A stretch of DNA of 64,000 nt from Methylocystis sp. SC2 (GTDB lineage Bacteria > Pseudomonadota > Alphaproteobacteria > Rhizobiales > Beijerinckiaceae), in NCBI RefSeq assembly GCF_000304315.1, contig NC_018485.1, positions 1,334,501-1,398,500 of the forward strand. The letters are read 5' to 3'. Positions 24,351 to 32,721 of the stretch are shown in pieces (within the stretch, counting starts at the first letter, position 1; every line of letters starts with the position of its first letter). Below the pieces are notes generated by a model that was not told where the DNA came from, searched no databases, and saw only the letters and a program-made list of their open reading frames with translations. The translations under genes and the position numbers were made by a program.

Positions 24351-24776
24351 CTATCGATATTGCGCCGGCGGCTGCGGATTATTCGCGGGGTTGCTGTCGT
24401 GCTTGGTCAGGCGGGCGACCAGCGGACCGCCGACGAGGGGCTGCAGCTCCGCCTCCAGCGCGTCGGCGACGTCCTTGCCGTAGATTTCCTCGCCGGCGAC
24501 ATGGATCGAGAAGGCTTTGCTGTGCTTCTCGATTTTCGCCGGGTCTTCGATCACCGCCTTGGTCCATTTGTAGAGCGGGTAATTCTCCTCGCCGCGCTGT
24601 TCGGCCGCGGCGACATATTCGGAAAAGGCGTCGAGCTGGTTCCGAAGCTTCGCGTTATGTTTGGCGAGAATGTCGCTGAGCGGTTTTAACGCCGGATTTT
24701 CCGGATCCCTGCGCGCGAGCTTGGCCGCTGCGTCGACGAGATTGACTCGAACCTGATATGCCCAATCTTCGCTCAT
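24351..24776 (-). CDS. Conserved hypothetical protein, unrecognised
   Basis: 141 residues, no signal peptide or membrane segment. It is mostly helical and charged (DAAAKLARRDPENPALKPLS, AGEEIYGKDVADALEAELQP), with a Pro/Asn/Gln tail NPANNPQPPAQYR. The ATG at 24776 has GGGAG upstream. Codon use and GC match the neighbours, and the frame is long for its strand position, so I believe it is real. I do not recognise the family. It is convergent with the DUF465 gene and divergent from chvI. Confidence 0.7.
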   Translation of the reverse strand: MSEDWAYQVRVNLVDAAAKLARRDPENPALKPLSDILAKHNAKLRNQLDAFSEYVAAAEQRGEENYPLYKWTKAVIEDPAKIEKHSKAFSIHVAGEEIYGKDVADALEAELQPLVGGPLVARLTKHDSNPANNPQPPAQYR

Positions 24777-25262
24777 CGATCCACTCCCTGGGGCTGCCGC
24801 CGCCGCGCCGCGCTTTTTACTTGCGTCTTATGACCCGAACGGCGTCGGAGCTAAAAGAACCTCCAGCAGATTGGCGAAAACCCGAGATTTTCCAACCCCC
24901 GGGGCGCCGCCAGATTCTCGCTGTGGCCAAGCTATCCCATTGTCGTTATTATATTTAATCGCGCATGCCCTGGCACAAGGTGATTTTTCCAGAAATGCTG
25001 TGTATAAGCAGTACAGCGGCATCGAGGCGGCGCCGCCCCTTGGAAACGGACGTCGGCCACATTTCAGCCGCCTTGGCCTCGGACTTTGTCAGGTCGACGG
25101 CGCCTGTCGAAAGTCCCGCCGTCGAGTCGATAAGTGTGTCGACAGTAGAGCATCGACGTCGCGCCCTTCGAGGAGTCGGGGGCGGCCGTTTCGCGCGGAA
25201 CGCGCAGTCACGTCGCGCCGGCCCGGACGTTAAATTGCGGCCGCAAATAGCAAAGGGTGAAG
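24777..25262. other. Noncoding region upstream of chvI
   Basis: 486 bases without a supportable gene. An AT-rich patch at about 24940-24960 (TTATTATATTTAA) stands out and could be a promoter core for either direction. The frames here lack consistent codon use. Confidence 0.4.
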
Positions 25263-25961
25263 ATGCCGACCATCGCTCTCGTCGACGACGATCGAAACAT
25301 TCTCACCTCAGTCTCCATCGCTCTGGAAGGCGAAGGGTATCGCGTCCAGACCTATACCGACGGCGCGCAGGCGCTCGACGGGCTGCGCGCCAACCCGCCC
25401 GATCTGGCGATCTTCGACATTAAGATGCCCCGGATGGACGGCATGGAGCTTCTGCGTCGACTGCGGCAGAAGTCCGACCTCCCGGTGATTTTTCTCACCT
25501 CCAAGGACGAGGAAATCGACGAGCTGTTCGGCCTGAAGATGGGGGCGGACGACTTCATTCATAAGCCCTTCTCGCAACGGCTGCTCGTCGAGCGCGTCAA
25601 GGCGATCCTGCGGCGCGCCAATCCCAAGGAGGCCGCGGCGCAGAAGGAATCCGAGGCCAAGGTCCTGGAGCGCGGCGCGCTCGTGATGGACCCTGAGCGC
25701 CACACCTGCACTTGGCGCGGCGATCCGGTGGTGCTGACCGTGACCGAATTCCTGATTTTGCAGTCGCTGGCTCAGCGTCCCGGCGTCGTGAAGAGCCGCA
25801 ATGCGCTCATGGATGCGGCCTATGACGACCAAGTCTATGTCGACGATCGGACGATCGACAGCCACATCAAGCGCTTGCGCAAGAAGTTCAAGGTTGTGGA
25901 CAATGATTTCGAAATGATCGAGACGCTCTATGGCGTGGGCTATCGATTCAAGGAAGCCTGA
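25263..25961 (+). CDS. chvI: Response regulator ChvI
   Basis: 232-residue OmpR-family regulator. The receiver domain has the acidic pocket VDDD (7-10), phospho-acceptor Asp52 in [12 protein letters not shown] in [10 protein letters not shown], and Lys in HKPF. The winged-helix domain carries [20 protein letters not shown] and [17 protein letters not shown]. The sequence is close to ChvI/ExoR-pathway regulators of Rhizobiales that control envelope, exopolysaccharide and host or acid responses. ATG 25263 follows AAAGGGTGA. A GTG two codons upstream is an alternative. chvG follows after 22 bases. Confidence 0.95.
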   Translation: MPTIALVDDDRNILTSVSIALEGEGYRVQTYTDGAQALDGLRANPPDLAIFDIKMPRMDGMELLRRLRQKSDLPVIFLTSKDEEIDELFGLKMGADDFIHKPFSQRLLVERVKAILRRANPKEAAAQKESEAKVLERGALVMDPERHTCTWRGDPVVLTVTEFLILQSLAQRPGVVKSRNALMDAAYDDQVYVDDRTIDSHIKRLRKKFKVVDNDFEMIETLYGVGYRFKEA

Positions 25962-25983
25962 GTTCTCGCGGAGGGGACGCGAG

Positions 25984-27909
25984 ATGGACGCAAGCATCGA
26001 GGGTGACGGCGACGTGACCGCCGTCGGCGACCCGGTCGCGGAAGCGCCGCCGCGTTCCGCGGTCCCGGCGGCAGCTCCGGCGCGCGACGCCGCGGCGGCG
26101 CGGGCGCGCCTGTGGCGGACAATCTCCATCCGCTTGGCGCGGGCGCAGCGAACCGTGCAACGAACTGTCCAGTCGCATCTATCGTCCTCGCTCACCCGAC
26201 GCATCGTCGTTCTCAATCTTGGCGGGCTGGTCGCGCTGCTCGCCGGGTTCCTCTACCTCAACCAGTTTCGCGAAGGTCTGATCGACGCCCGCGTGCAAAG
26301 CCTGCAGACGCAGGGCGAGATCATCGCCGCGGCGGTGGCGGCCTCGGCGACGGTGGACACCGACGCCATCTCCATCGATCCGGAAAAGCTGTTGAAGCTC
26401 GCGCCGGGAGAGAGCGCGAGCGGCGCCGACGGCGGATCGCCGCTGGAGTTTTCACTCAATCCCGAACGCGTCGGGCCGCTGCTGCGGCGTCTGGTGTCGC
26501 CGACGCGGCTGCGGGCGCGCATCTACGACCGCGACGGCTTTCTGCTGCTCGACTCGCGCTCCGTCTCCGGCCGTTCGAACATTCTGCGCTTCGACTTGCC
26601 GCCCGCGGCCGGCCAGCCTACGACCCTCGACGCCTCCTCCTTCCTCGAAAGATCGCTGGAGTTTGTCCAACGGCTGTCGCATCGGCCGGAGCTGCCGCTT
26701 TACGAAGACATCGGCATGGGCAATGGCAAAGCCTATCCTGAGGTCGGCAGCGCGCTCGGCGGCCACATTCATTCGGTGGTGCGCGCCAACGCCAGGGGCG
26801 AAACCATCATTTCCGTCGCCGTTCCGGTTCAGCGCTTCCGGTCGGTGCGCGGCGCGCTGCTCCTCTCGACCATGGGCGGCGACATCGACGCCGTCATCGT
26901 CACGGAACGCTGGGGCATCATCCGCATCTTTCTGGTCTCGGCCGGCGTGATGCTGCTGATCTCGCTGTTCTTCACCAACACGATCACCGAACCGATGCGC
27001 CGCCTCGCCGAGGCGGCCGAGCGCGTGCGGCGCGGCGTGAAGTCTCGCCAGGAGATCCCGGACTTCTCGGACCGGCCGGATGAAATCGGCCATCTTTCCG
27101 GCGCGTTGCGCGACATGACGAAGGCGCTCTACAACCGCATCGACGCGATCGAGCATTTCGCCGCGGACGTCGCGCATGAACTCAAGAATCCCTTGACGTC
27201 TCTGCGCAGCGCCGTCGAGACGCTGCCGATCGCCAAGACCGAGGAGTCGCGCGACAGGCTGCTCGCCATCATCAAACATGACGTCGGCCGGCTGGATCGT
27301 TTGATCAGCGATATTTCCGACGCGTCTCGTCTCGACGCCGAACTCGCCCGCGCCGACATGGACGTGGTCGATCTCGCGGCGGCGCTATCGACCGTCGTCG
27401 ACTTGGCGCGCGCCGTGGATCGCGGCGACCGCGTCAACATTCAACTGACCGTGCGCGCCTCGCCGCATGACGCGCCGCGCGGCCGCTGGCGCGTTCTCGG
27501 CAATGACTCGCGTCTCGGACAGGTGTTCAACAATCTGATCGACAATGGCCGGTCGTTTTCAAAGCCCGGCGGAGCCGTGCGCGTGCTGCTGTGGCCGGAG
27601 CGGGCTAAGGGGCCGGGAGGCCAGCAGATCGAGGGCTACGAGATCATCGTCGACGACGACGGCCCCGGAATTCCCGACGGCGCGTTCGATCGCATCTTCG
27701 AGCGTTTCTACACCGACCGCCCGGAACAGGGATTTGGCCAGAATTCCGGGCTCGGGCTCTCGATCTCCCGCCAGATCATCGAGGCGCATGGCGGACGCAT
27801 CCGCGCCCTCAACCGCACCCGCGCACATCCGCAGGGCACTGACGAGCCCCGCCGCGGCGACGCCGTGCTCGGCGCGCGCTTCGTCGTCTGGTTGCCTTCG
27901 GCGCGATGA
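25984..27909 (+). CDS. chvG: Sensor histidine kinase ChvG
   Basis: 641 residues. After an Ala/Pro-rich cytosolic N-terminus of about 50 residues comes TM1 (IVVLNLGGLVALLAGFLYLN), then a periplasmic sensor region (starting NQFREGLIDARVQSLQTQGE), TM2 (IIRIFLVSAGVMLLISLFF) and a HAMP linker. The kinase core has His398 in the H-box ADVAHELKNPLTSLR, the N-box FNNLIDNGRSF, the G1 box VDDDGPGIPDGAFDRIFERF and G2 GLGLSISRQIIEAHGG. It phosphorylates ChvI. In relatives the periplasmic inhibitor ExoR restrains it. No exoR is in this window. The stop overlaps the hprK start (ATGA). The N-terminus is longer than in typical ChvG. Confidence 0.95.
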   Translation: MDASIEGDGDVTAVGDPVAEAPPRSAVPAAAPARDAAAARARLWRTISIRLARAQRTVQRTVQSHLSSSLTRRIVVLNLGGLVALLAGFLYLNQFREGLIDARVQSLQTQGEIIAAAVAASATVDTDAISIDPEKLLKLAPGESASGADGGSPLEFSLNPERVGPLLRRLVSPTRLRARIYDRDGFLLLDSRSVSGRSNILRFDLPPAAGQPTTLDASSFLERSLEFVQRLSHRPELPLYEDIGMGNGKAYPEVGSALGGHIHSVVRANARGETIISVAVPVQRFRSVRGALLLSTMGGDIDAVIVTERWGIIRIFLVSAGVMLLISLFFTNTITEPMRRLAEAAERVRRGVKSRQEIPDFSDRPDEIGHLSGALRDMTKALYNRIDAIEHFAADVAHELKNPLTSLRSAVETLPIAKTEESRDRLLAIIKHDVGRLDRLISDISDASRLDAELARADMDVVDLAAALSTVVDLARAVDRGDRVNIQLTVRASPHDAPRGRWRVLGNDSRLGQVFNNLIDNGRSFSKPGGAVRVLLWPERAKGPGGQQIEGYEIIVDDDGPGIPDGAFDRIFERFYTDRPEQGFGQNSGLGLSISRQIIEAHGGRIRALNRTRAHPQGTDEPRRGDAVLGARFVVWLPSAR

Positions 27910-28370
27910 CGCCGCCGCAAGCGTCCGACTATGTGCACGCCACCGCGCTGGTTCTCGGCGAATTCGGCCTGCTGCTGCGCGGACCGTCCGGCGCCGGCAA
28001 GAGCGCGCTCAGCCTGCAGCTTGTCGCCGACTGGCGGGCGCGCGGCGCTTTCGCGGCGCTTGTCGGCGACGACCGCGTCGCGCTCGAAGCGCGTCACGGC
28101 CGCCTGATCGCAAGACCGCACCCGTCGATCCGCGGCATGATCGAGGCGCGCGGTCTCGGGCTGTTACGCGTCCCTTATGAGCCGGCCTGCGTCCTGCGGG
28201 GCGTCGTTGACCTTCTCGCGTCCGGAGAGTCGCCGAAACGATATCCCGATGCGGACGAAGCAAAGACTCGGTTGAGCGGCGTGACGCTGCCGCGTATGTT
28301 CGAAAACGCCGCAAACGTCGGGGCGGCGGCGCGGATTGCGGCTTACATTCAGAATGTTGCGACAAATTGA
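27906..28370 (+). CDS. hprK: HPr kinase/phosphorylase, short alphaproteobacterial form
   Basis: 154 residues, only the C-terminal catalytic domain of HprK, as is usual in Rhizobiales. Walker A GPSGAGKSAL at residues 26-35, then LVGDDRVALEARHGRLIARP and the signature region IRGMIEARGLGLLRVPYEPA. It phosphorylates the regulatory serine of HPr. Placed in the chvI-chvG-hprK-EIIA-HPr cluster, it links the regulatory PTS with ChvG-ChvI signalling. Its ATG overlaps the chvG stop. Confidence 0.95.
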   Translation: MTPPQASDYVHATALVLGEFGLLLRGPSGAGKSALSLQLVADWRARGAFAALVGDDRVALEARHGRLIARPHPSIRGMIEARGLGLLRVPYEPACVLRGVVDLLASGESPKRYPDADEAKTRLSGVTLPRMFENAANVGAAARIAAYIQNVATN

Positions 28371-28559
28371 CGGAGCCTCGCTGTTTTCGCTTGCCTATTT
28401 CGCCGCGTTGCACAAAATGTCGCCCCTGTTGAGCGGGGCGATCACGGCGGGCGCAACGGCTCCTCCTGGGATGCAATTTGGCTCCGTTCGCCCTTGCGGG
28501 CCGACGCATTTTACGAGACATCGGCGCGCAAGAGACGTCTTCATGAGTGGTAGGGTCGT

Positions 28560-28961
28560 ATGATCGGAATGGTCTTGGTGACCCATGGCCACCTTGCCAC
28601 TGAGTTTCGCGCGGCGCTCGAACACGTCGTCGGACCTCAAAAGCAGATTGCGGCGATCTCGATAGGGCCCGAGGACGATATGGAGCGCCGGCGCGGGGAT
28701 ATCATTGAGGCGATCCGCGAGGCCGACAGCGGCGACGGCGTGGTGCTGCTCACCGATATGTTCGGCGGCACGCCCTCCAATCTTGCCATATCCGTAATGG
28801 ATGGCGGAAAGGTGGAGGTTCTCGCGGGGGTCAATCTGCCGATGCTGATCAAACTCGCTTCGGTCCGCGATACGCAACCTTTGGAGCAGGCGGTGCTGCA
28901 GGCGCAGGACGCCGGCCGCAAATATGTTTACATCGCCAGCAAAGTGCTCAACGCAAAATGA
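28560..28961 (+). CDS. PTS EIIA component, mannose family
   Basis: 133 residues: MIGMVLVTHGHLATEFRAAL, with the phosphorylatable His9 in VTHGHLA, then VVLLTDMFGGTPSNLAISVM, typical of EIIA-Man (manX/ptsL-type). No sugar permease domain accompanies it, so it probably acts in regulation instead of transport. It overlaps the ptsH start by four bases (ATGA). The 189-base gap after hprK holds no gene and may contain a promoter. Confidence 0.95.
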   Translation: MIGMVLVTHGHLATEFRAALEHVVGPQKQIAAISIGPEDDMERRRGDIIEAIREADSGDGVVLLTDMFGGTPSNLAISVMDGGKVEVLAGVNLPMLIKLASVRDTQPLEQAVLQAQDAGRKYVYIASKVLNAK

Positions 28962-29275
28962 ATGACCTCGTGACCGATAAATTGCATCAGGCTGCGGCCG
29001 AAGACGTCTTGTCGCGGGAACTCGCGATCGTCAACAAGAAGGGGCTGCACGCCCGCGCAACCGCCAAATTCGTGCAGTGCTGCGAGAAGTTCGACGCCGT
29101 CATCACTGTTTCGAGAGGTGATGAAACGGTTGGCGGCAGCTCGATCATGGGCATTCTGACGCTGGGCGCAAGCCAGGGCGCGACCATCACCGTCACCGCG
29201 ACGGGACCGCAGGCGAAGGCGGCCCTCGACGCGCTGGAGACGCTCGTCGCCCACCGCTTCGGAGAGGACGAATAG
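28958..29275 (+). CDS. ptsH: Phosphocarrier protein HPr
   Basis: 105 residues. The EI-dependent phosphorylation site His31 lies in KKGLHARATAKFV, and the HprK target Ser62 in GGSSIMGILTLGAS. About 16 residues precede the normal HPr start (MNDLVTDKLHQAAAED). A shorter protein would need another start codon and none is well placed. EI (ptsP/ptsI) is not in the window. Confidence 0.96.
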   Translation: MNDLVTDKLHQAAAEDVLSRELAIVNKKGLHARATAKFVQCCEKFDAVITVSRGDETVGGSSIMGILTLGASQGATITVTATGPQAKAALDALETLVAHRFGEDE

Positions 29276-29443
29276 CGCGGCGCAAAACGCCGCCGCAAGC
29301 GAGCGCGCGCGAAAAACCCTGCACGCAGGCGGCCGGGCTCCATTGAGCGCGTCCGCCACGGTCGCCGCGTTAATTGAAGGCCTCGTGAAAGTCGCGATCC
29401 GTCGCAGTTTGCTGAACCCTCCCCTGCAGGCAGGCGTCGTCAC

Positions 29444-31258
29444 ATGTCCGTCTTTAAAGTTTACGTGCGGGTGCTGGGGCTTCTGCGTCCTGAGGCGCGG
29501 CTCGCGATCATCCTCGTTGCGGCCAATCTGGCGCTCGCCGTCTCCGCCTTCGCCGAGCCGATGCTCTTTGGGCGCATCATCGACCGCATGACGCGCGCGC
29601 AGGCGCCCGGCGCGACTTTGACATGGAGCGATCTGCTGCCGCTCGTGTCCGCCTGGGCCGCCTTCGGCCTGTTTTCGATCGGCGGCGCCATTCTCGTCGG
29701 ACTCAACGCCGATCGTCTGGCGCATCGCCGACGGCTGGCGATCATGTCGGATTATTTTGATCACGTTCTCAGCCTGCCGCTGAGTTTTCACAGCAACGTC
29801 CACTCCGGACGTCTCCTGAAGATCATGCTCGATGGCGCGAACGCCATGTCGGGGCTGTGGCTGTCGTTCTTTCGCGAGAACTGCGCGTCCTTCGTTGCGC
29901 TCTTCGTGCTCTTGCCGGCGACGCTGTTCGTCAATTGGCGGCTCGGCTCGCTGCTTGTGGCGCTTGTCGCGCTCTTTTATTTCGTGACGAGCTTCGTCCT
30001 GCGACGCACGGAAGATCTGCAGGGCCAGGTCGAGCGCTACAATTCGACGCTCGCCGAACATGCGTCCGATGCGCTTGGCAACATTCCGGTGGTGCAGAGC
30101 TTTACCCGCATCGAAAGCGAGTCGCATGCGCTGAACCGCATCATCGATGACGTCATCGCGGCGCAGATGCCGGTTCTCTCCTGGTGGGCCTTCGTCGCCG
30201 TCGCCAGCCGCGCCTCGGCGACGCTGACGATTCTGGCGATTTTCCTGCTTGGCGTCTGGCTGCATTTGCGCGGACAGGCGACGATCGGCGAGATCGTCGC
30301 CTTCATGAGCTTTGCAACGATGCTGATCGCCCGCCTCGAACAGGCGGTCGGCTTCGTCAATGTCCTGTTCCAGCAGTCCGCGAAGATTGCGGAATTCTTC
30401 GGCGTGCTCGACACGCCGGCGAGCGTCGCCGATCGCCCGCACGCCCGCGACGCGGGGCGGCTTGTCGGCGCGGTCGAATTCGACCACGTCGCCTTTTCCT
30501 ACGACGGGCGACGGCCGGCGGTGCGCGACGTGTCGTTTACGGCGGAACCTGGCGAGACGATCGCGCTCGTCGGCGCGACGGGCTCCGGCAAATCAACGAC
30601 GCTCGGGCTCCTGCACCGGGCTTTCGATCCAGACAGCGGCGCGGTGAAAATCGACGGCGTCGACATCCGCGAATTCACGCTGAGTTCGCTACGCCGCAAC
30701 ATCGGCGTCGTCTTTCAGGAGCCGATGCTGTTTGCGCGGTCGATCGAGGACAATCTGCGCATCGGCAATCCCGACGCGAGCGACGAGGAGATCGCGCATG
30801 CGCTCGAACTGGCGCAGGCGACGGAATTCGTCGCGCATCAGAGCGACGGGCGGGCGACGCGCGTCGGCGAACGCGGCCGCTCGCTCTCGGGCGGCGAGCG
30901 CCAGCGGCTCTCGATCGCAAGAGCGCTGTTGAAAAACCCGCCGATCATGGTCTTCGACGAGGCGACCTCGGCGCTCGATGCGACGACCGAGCGGATGATC
31001 CAGAAGGCGTTGGAGGCGGCGATGAAGGGCCGCACGACCTTCGTCATCGCCCATCGGCTGGCCACCGTGCGCAACGCCGACCGCATCCTCGTCTTCGATC
31101 AGGGCGAGATCGTCGAGAGCGGCGGCTTCGACGAATTGGTCGCGAAGGGCGGTCGCTTCGCCATGCTAGCGGCGGCGCAGTTCATGACCGAGCCGACCGT
31201 TTCGACGACGCCGCTTGACGGGGTTTACGAAGCCGGCGCGCAGCAGCCGGCGGGGTGA
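29444..31258 (+). CDS. ndvA: Cyclic beta-glucan export ABC transporter, NdvA/ChvA type
   Basis: 604-residue half-transporter. The membrane domain spans about residues 1-320 with six hydrophobic segments, beginning MSVFKVYVRVLGLLRPEARL and AEPMLFGRIIDRMTRAQAPG, the NdvA pattern. The ATPase domain has Walker A GATGSGKSTT, signature LSGGERQRLS, Walker B IMVFDEATSALD and the H-loop IAHRLATVRNADRILVF. NdvA/ChvA exports periplasmic cyclic beta-1,2-glucan made by NdvB, which is not here. Being next to chvI-chvG fits known control of envelope functions by that system. The gap 29276-29443 has no gene. Confidence 0.9.
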   Translation: MSVFKVYVRVLGLLRPEARLAIILVAANLALAVSAFAEPMLFGRIIDRMTRAQAPGATLTWSDLLPLVSAWAAFGLFSIGGAILVGLNADRLAHRRRLAIMSDYFDHVLSLPLSFHSNVHSGRLLKIMLDGANAMSGLWLSFFRENCASFVALFVLLPATLFVNWRLGSLLVALVALFYFVTSFVLRRTEDLQGQVERYNSTLAEHASDALGNIPVVQSFTRIESESHALNRIIDDVIAAQMPVLSWWAFVAVASRASATLTILAIFLLGVWLHLRGQATIGEIVAFMSFATMLIARLEQAVGFVNVLFQQSAKIAEFFGVLDTPASVADRPHARDAGRLVGAVEFDHVAFSYDGRRPAVRDVSFTAEPGETIALVGATGSGKSTTLGLLHRAFDPDSGAVKIDGVDIREFTLSSLRRNIGVVFQEPMLFARSIEDNLRIGNPDASDEEIAHALELAQATEFVAHQSDGRATRVGERGRSLSGGERQRLSIARALLKNPPIMVFDEATSALDATTERMIQKALEAAMKGRTTFVIAHRLATVRNADRILVFDQGEIVESGGFDELVAKGGRFAMLAAAQFMTEPTVSTTPLDGVYEAGAQQPAG

Positions 31259-31318
31259 GGATGCAAGCGCGCTGCGGAGAAGCAGGCCAGCGACGGATAA
31301 CCGCGAATCAGTCGCAAT

Positions 31319-31348
31319 AAAAAAGCCGCGCCCCTTTCGGAGCGCGGC
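31319..31348 (-). terminator. Intrinsic terminator of rpsF-rpsR
   Basis: On the minus strand a GC stem of ten pairs with one mismatch (31325-31334 against 31339-31348, loop TTTC on plus) is followed by six or more T. It sits 24 bases beyond the rpsR stop. It also lies between convergent ndvA and rpsR. Confidence 0.88.
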
Positions 31349-31371
31349 CGCAGGCTTTCATAGCGATCTTC

Positions 31372-31608
31372 TTAGCGGATCACGTAAGGCAGCAGGCCCA
31401 AGAATCGGGCGCGCTTGATCGCCTGGGCGAGTTCGCGCTGCTTCTTGGCCGAAACGGCGGTGATGCGCGAGGGCACGATCTTGCCGCGCTCGCTGATGTA
31501 GCGGGACAGCAGGCGCGTGTCCTTGTAGTCGATCTTCGGCGCGTTGGCGCCGGTGAACGGGCAGGACTTGCGGCGGCGGAAGAAGGGGCGGCGCGGTGCG
31601 GTGCTCAT
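31372..31608 (-). CDS. rpsR: 30S ribosomal protein S18
   Basis: 78 residues: [40 protein letters not shown] and [19 protein letters not shown], all diagnostic. S18 binds S6 on the 30S platform. Its ATG overlaps the rpsF stop (ATGA). rplI, often third in this operon, is absent. A terminator follows instead. Confidence 0.98.
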   Translation of the reverse strand: MSTAPRRPFFRRRKSCPFTGANAPKIDYKDTRLLSRYISERGKIVPSRITAVSAKKQRELAQAIKRARFLGLLPYVIR

Positions 31609-32060
31609 TCGACCTCTCCTTCAACCTTGCCTTCTTCGCGGCGCGGGCGACGCTCGGGCCGATCTCCGCGGTCGCCGCGATCCCCGCGCTCGCCTCTATC
31701 GCCGCGCGGGCCGCGGCGCTCGCCGCGGTCGTCGTCTTCACGTTTGCGAAGCTGGGCGGAAGGACCCTCCTCCAGCTCGTCGACGCGCAGCGTCAGCACG
31801 CGCAAAATATCTTCGTTGATGCTCTGCTGGCGCTGCATTTCGGCGATCGCCGCCGGCGGCGCGTCGATGTTCATCAGGGTGAAATGCGCCTTGCGGTTCT
31901 TGTTGATCCGATAGGCGAGCGATTTGACGCCCCAATATTCGATCTTGCCGACCGTGCCGCCGAGCGACGTGATGACATTTTTGAACTGCCCGGTCAGAGC
32001 CTCCACCTGCTGGGGAGACACATCCTGACGGGCGAGATAGACATGCTCGTACAGAGGCAT
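31605..32060 (-). CDS. rpsF: 30S ribosomal protein S6
   Basis: 151 residues from ATG 32060 ([20 protein letters not shown]). The ~100-residue ferredoxin-like S6 fold has [20 protein letters not shown]. After it a ~40-residue tail of Arg/Gly/Asp repeats ([20 protein letters not shown]) ends in acidic residues [10 protein letters not shown]. In E. coli the S6 tail receives added glutamates, and an acidic tail here is reminiscent of that. GGAAAGG lies nine bases before the start. The frame runs further upstream into a repeat region, which I exclude. Confidence 0.96.
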   Translation of the reverse strand: MPLYEHVYLARQDVSPQQVEALTGQFKNVITSLGGTVGKIEYWGVKSLAYRINKNRKAHFTLMNIDAPPAAIAEMQRQQSINEDILRVLTLRVDELEEGPSAQLRKREDDDRGERRGPRGDRGERGDRGDRGDRPERRPRREEGKVEGEVE

Positions 32061-32207
32061 GGATTTTCGCCTTTCCGTTGCCGCGAGCCGCTCCGGCGCC
32101 AAGCCCTTCGAGCGATTCTTGGGGACCTGCCCCGGAAAGGCTCGAGAAGGAAAGTTCGAAGGCGGAGGCACGGGAAGACGGGAATAAACCCTCGCTCGTT
32201 GAGCTGC

Positions 32208-32358
32208 GCATATTCTTGTCCGAAAGCCGCATCGCACTTTTCGGGAATATGCGATCTCTGCATATTCTTGTCCGAAAACCGTTTTGCGCGTTTCGGGAAT
32301 ATGCGGTCTCTGCGCATATTCTTGTCCGAAAACCGCTTCGCACTTTTCGGGAATATGC
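32208..32358. repeat. Three tandem copies of a 45-bp palindromic repeat
   Basis: Copies at 32208-32252, 32260-32304 and 32314-32358. Each begins GCATATTC, ends GAATATGC and contains an inner inverted pair CCGAAAA / TTTTCGG (one mismatch in copy 1), so each can fold into one long hairpin. Spacers are 7 and 9 bases. The pattern is strongly reminiscent of the abundant dispersed palindrome of Rhizobiales with GCATGATC ends and the same CCGAAAA/TTTTCGG core (from memory). They lie about 150 bases upstream of rpsF and before the lipoprotein gene. The rest of 32061-32515 shows no gene. Confidence 0.9.
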
Positions 32359-32515
32359 GCTCGAGCGCTTCCGTTCAGCCCCCGGCCGGGAACGTCGCGA
32401 TCGGCGGTTTATACGCGGCTTTAAGCAGGATGCAAGAGCGCAAGGCCTCGCGGCTTGCCGCAGGGCGGCTCGGCCAGTATGGTCGCGCCGTCAAGCCGCC
32501 GCCAGGAAGGACGAG

Positions 32516-32653
32516 ATGACGCGGAAATTCCGAGTGTTCGCGCTGCTGGCGGCCCTCTCCGCGCTGCTGTCCGCCTGCGACAAATGCGGCGGCTTCCAGG
32601 AGCTCCGCGTTCCCGGCCAGCCCCACGCCTGCAGGGACGGCGTGGCGCGCTGA
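32516..32653 (+). CDS. Small lipoprotein
   Basis: 45 residues. MTRKFRVFALLAALSALLSAC is an n-region plus hydrophobic segment ending in a lipobox (LLSAC), so Cys21 would be lipidated and the mature part has only 25 residues (CDKCGGFQELRVPGQPHACR and a short end) with three cysteines. AGGAAGGACGAG precedes the ATG. Codon use fits the genome. Function is unknown. Short one-domain lipoproteins of this kind occur in Rhizobiales, but I cannot name the family. Confidence 0.65.
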   Translation: MTRKFRVFALLAALSALLSACDKCGGFQELRVPGQPHACRDGVAR

Positions 32654-32721
32654 CGCATTCCCCAGCCAGCGCAAGCCGTTTTAGAGTGTCGTCCTGACGA
32701 TTAGGCGCGCCGGAGCCCCCT

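Noticed and set aside
24871..25423. Small genes in the gap before chvI
   Set aside because: Frames are Arg/Ser-rich, lack ribosome binding sites and overlap the chvI start.
29343..29591. An extra gene before ndvA
   Set aside because: The frame overlaps the start of ndvA and its residues resemble nothing. It is a shadow frame.
32208..32358. Possible small CRISPR array
   Set aside because: Each 45-bp unit is a full palindrome and the spacers are only 7 and 9 bases. There are no cas genes nearby.
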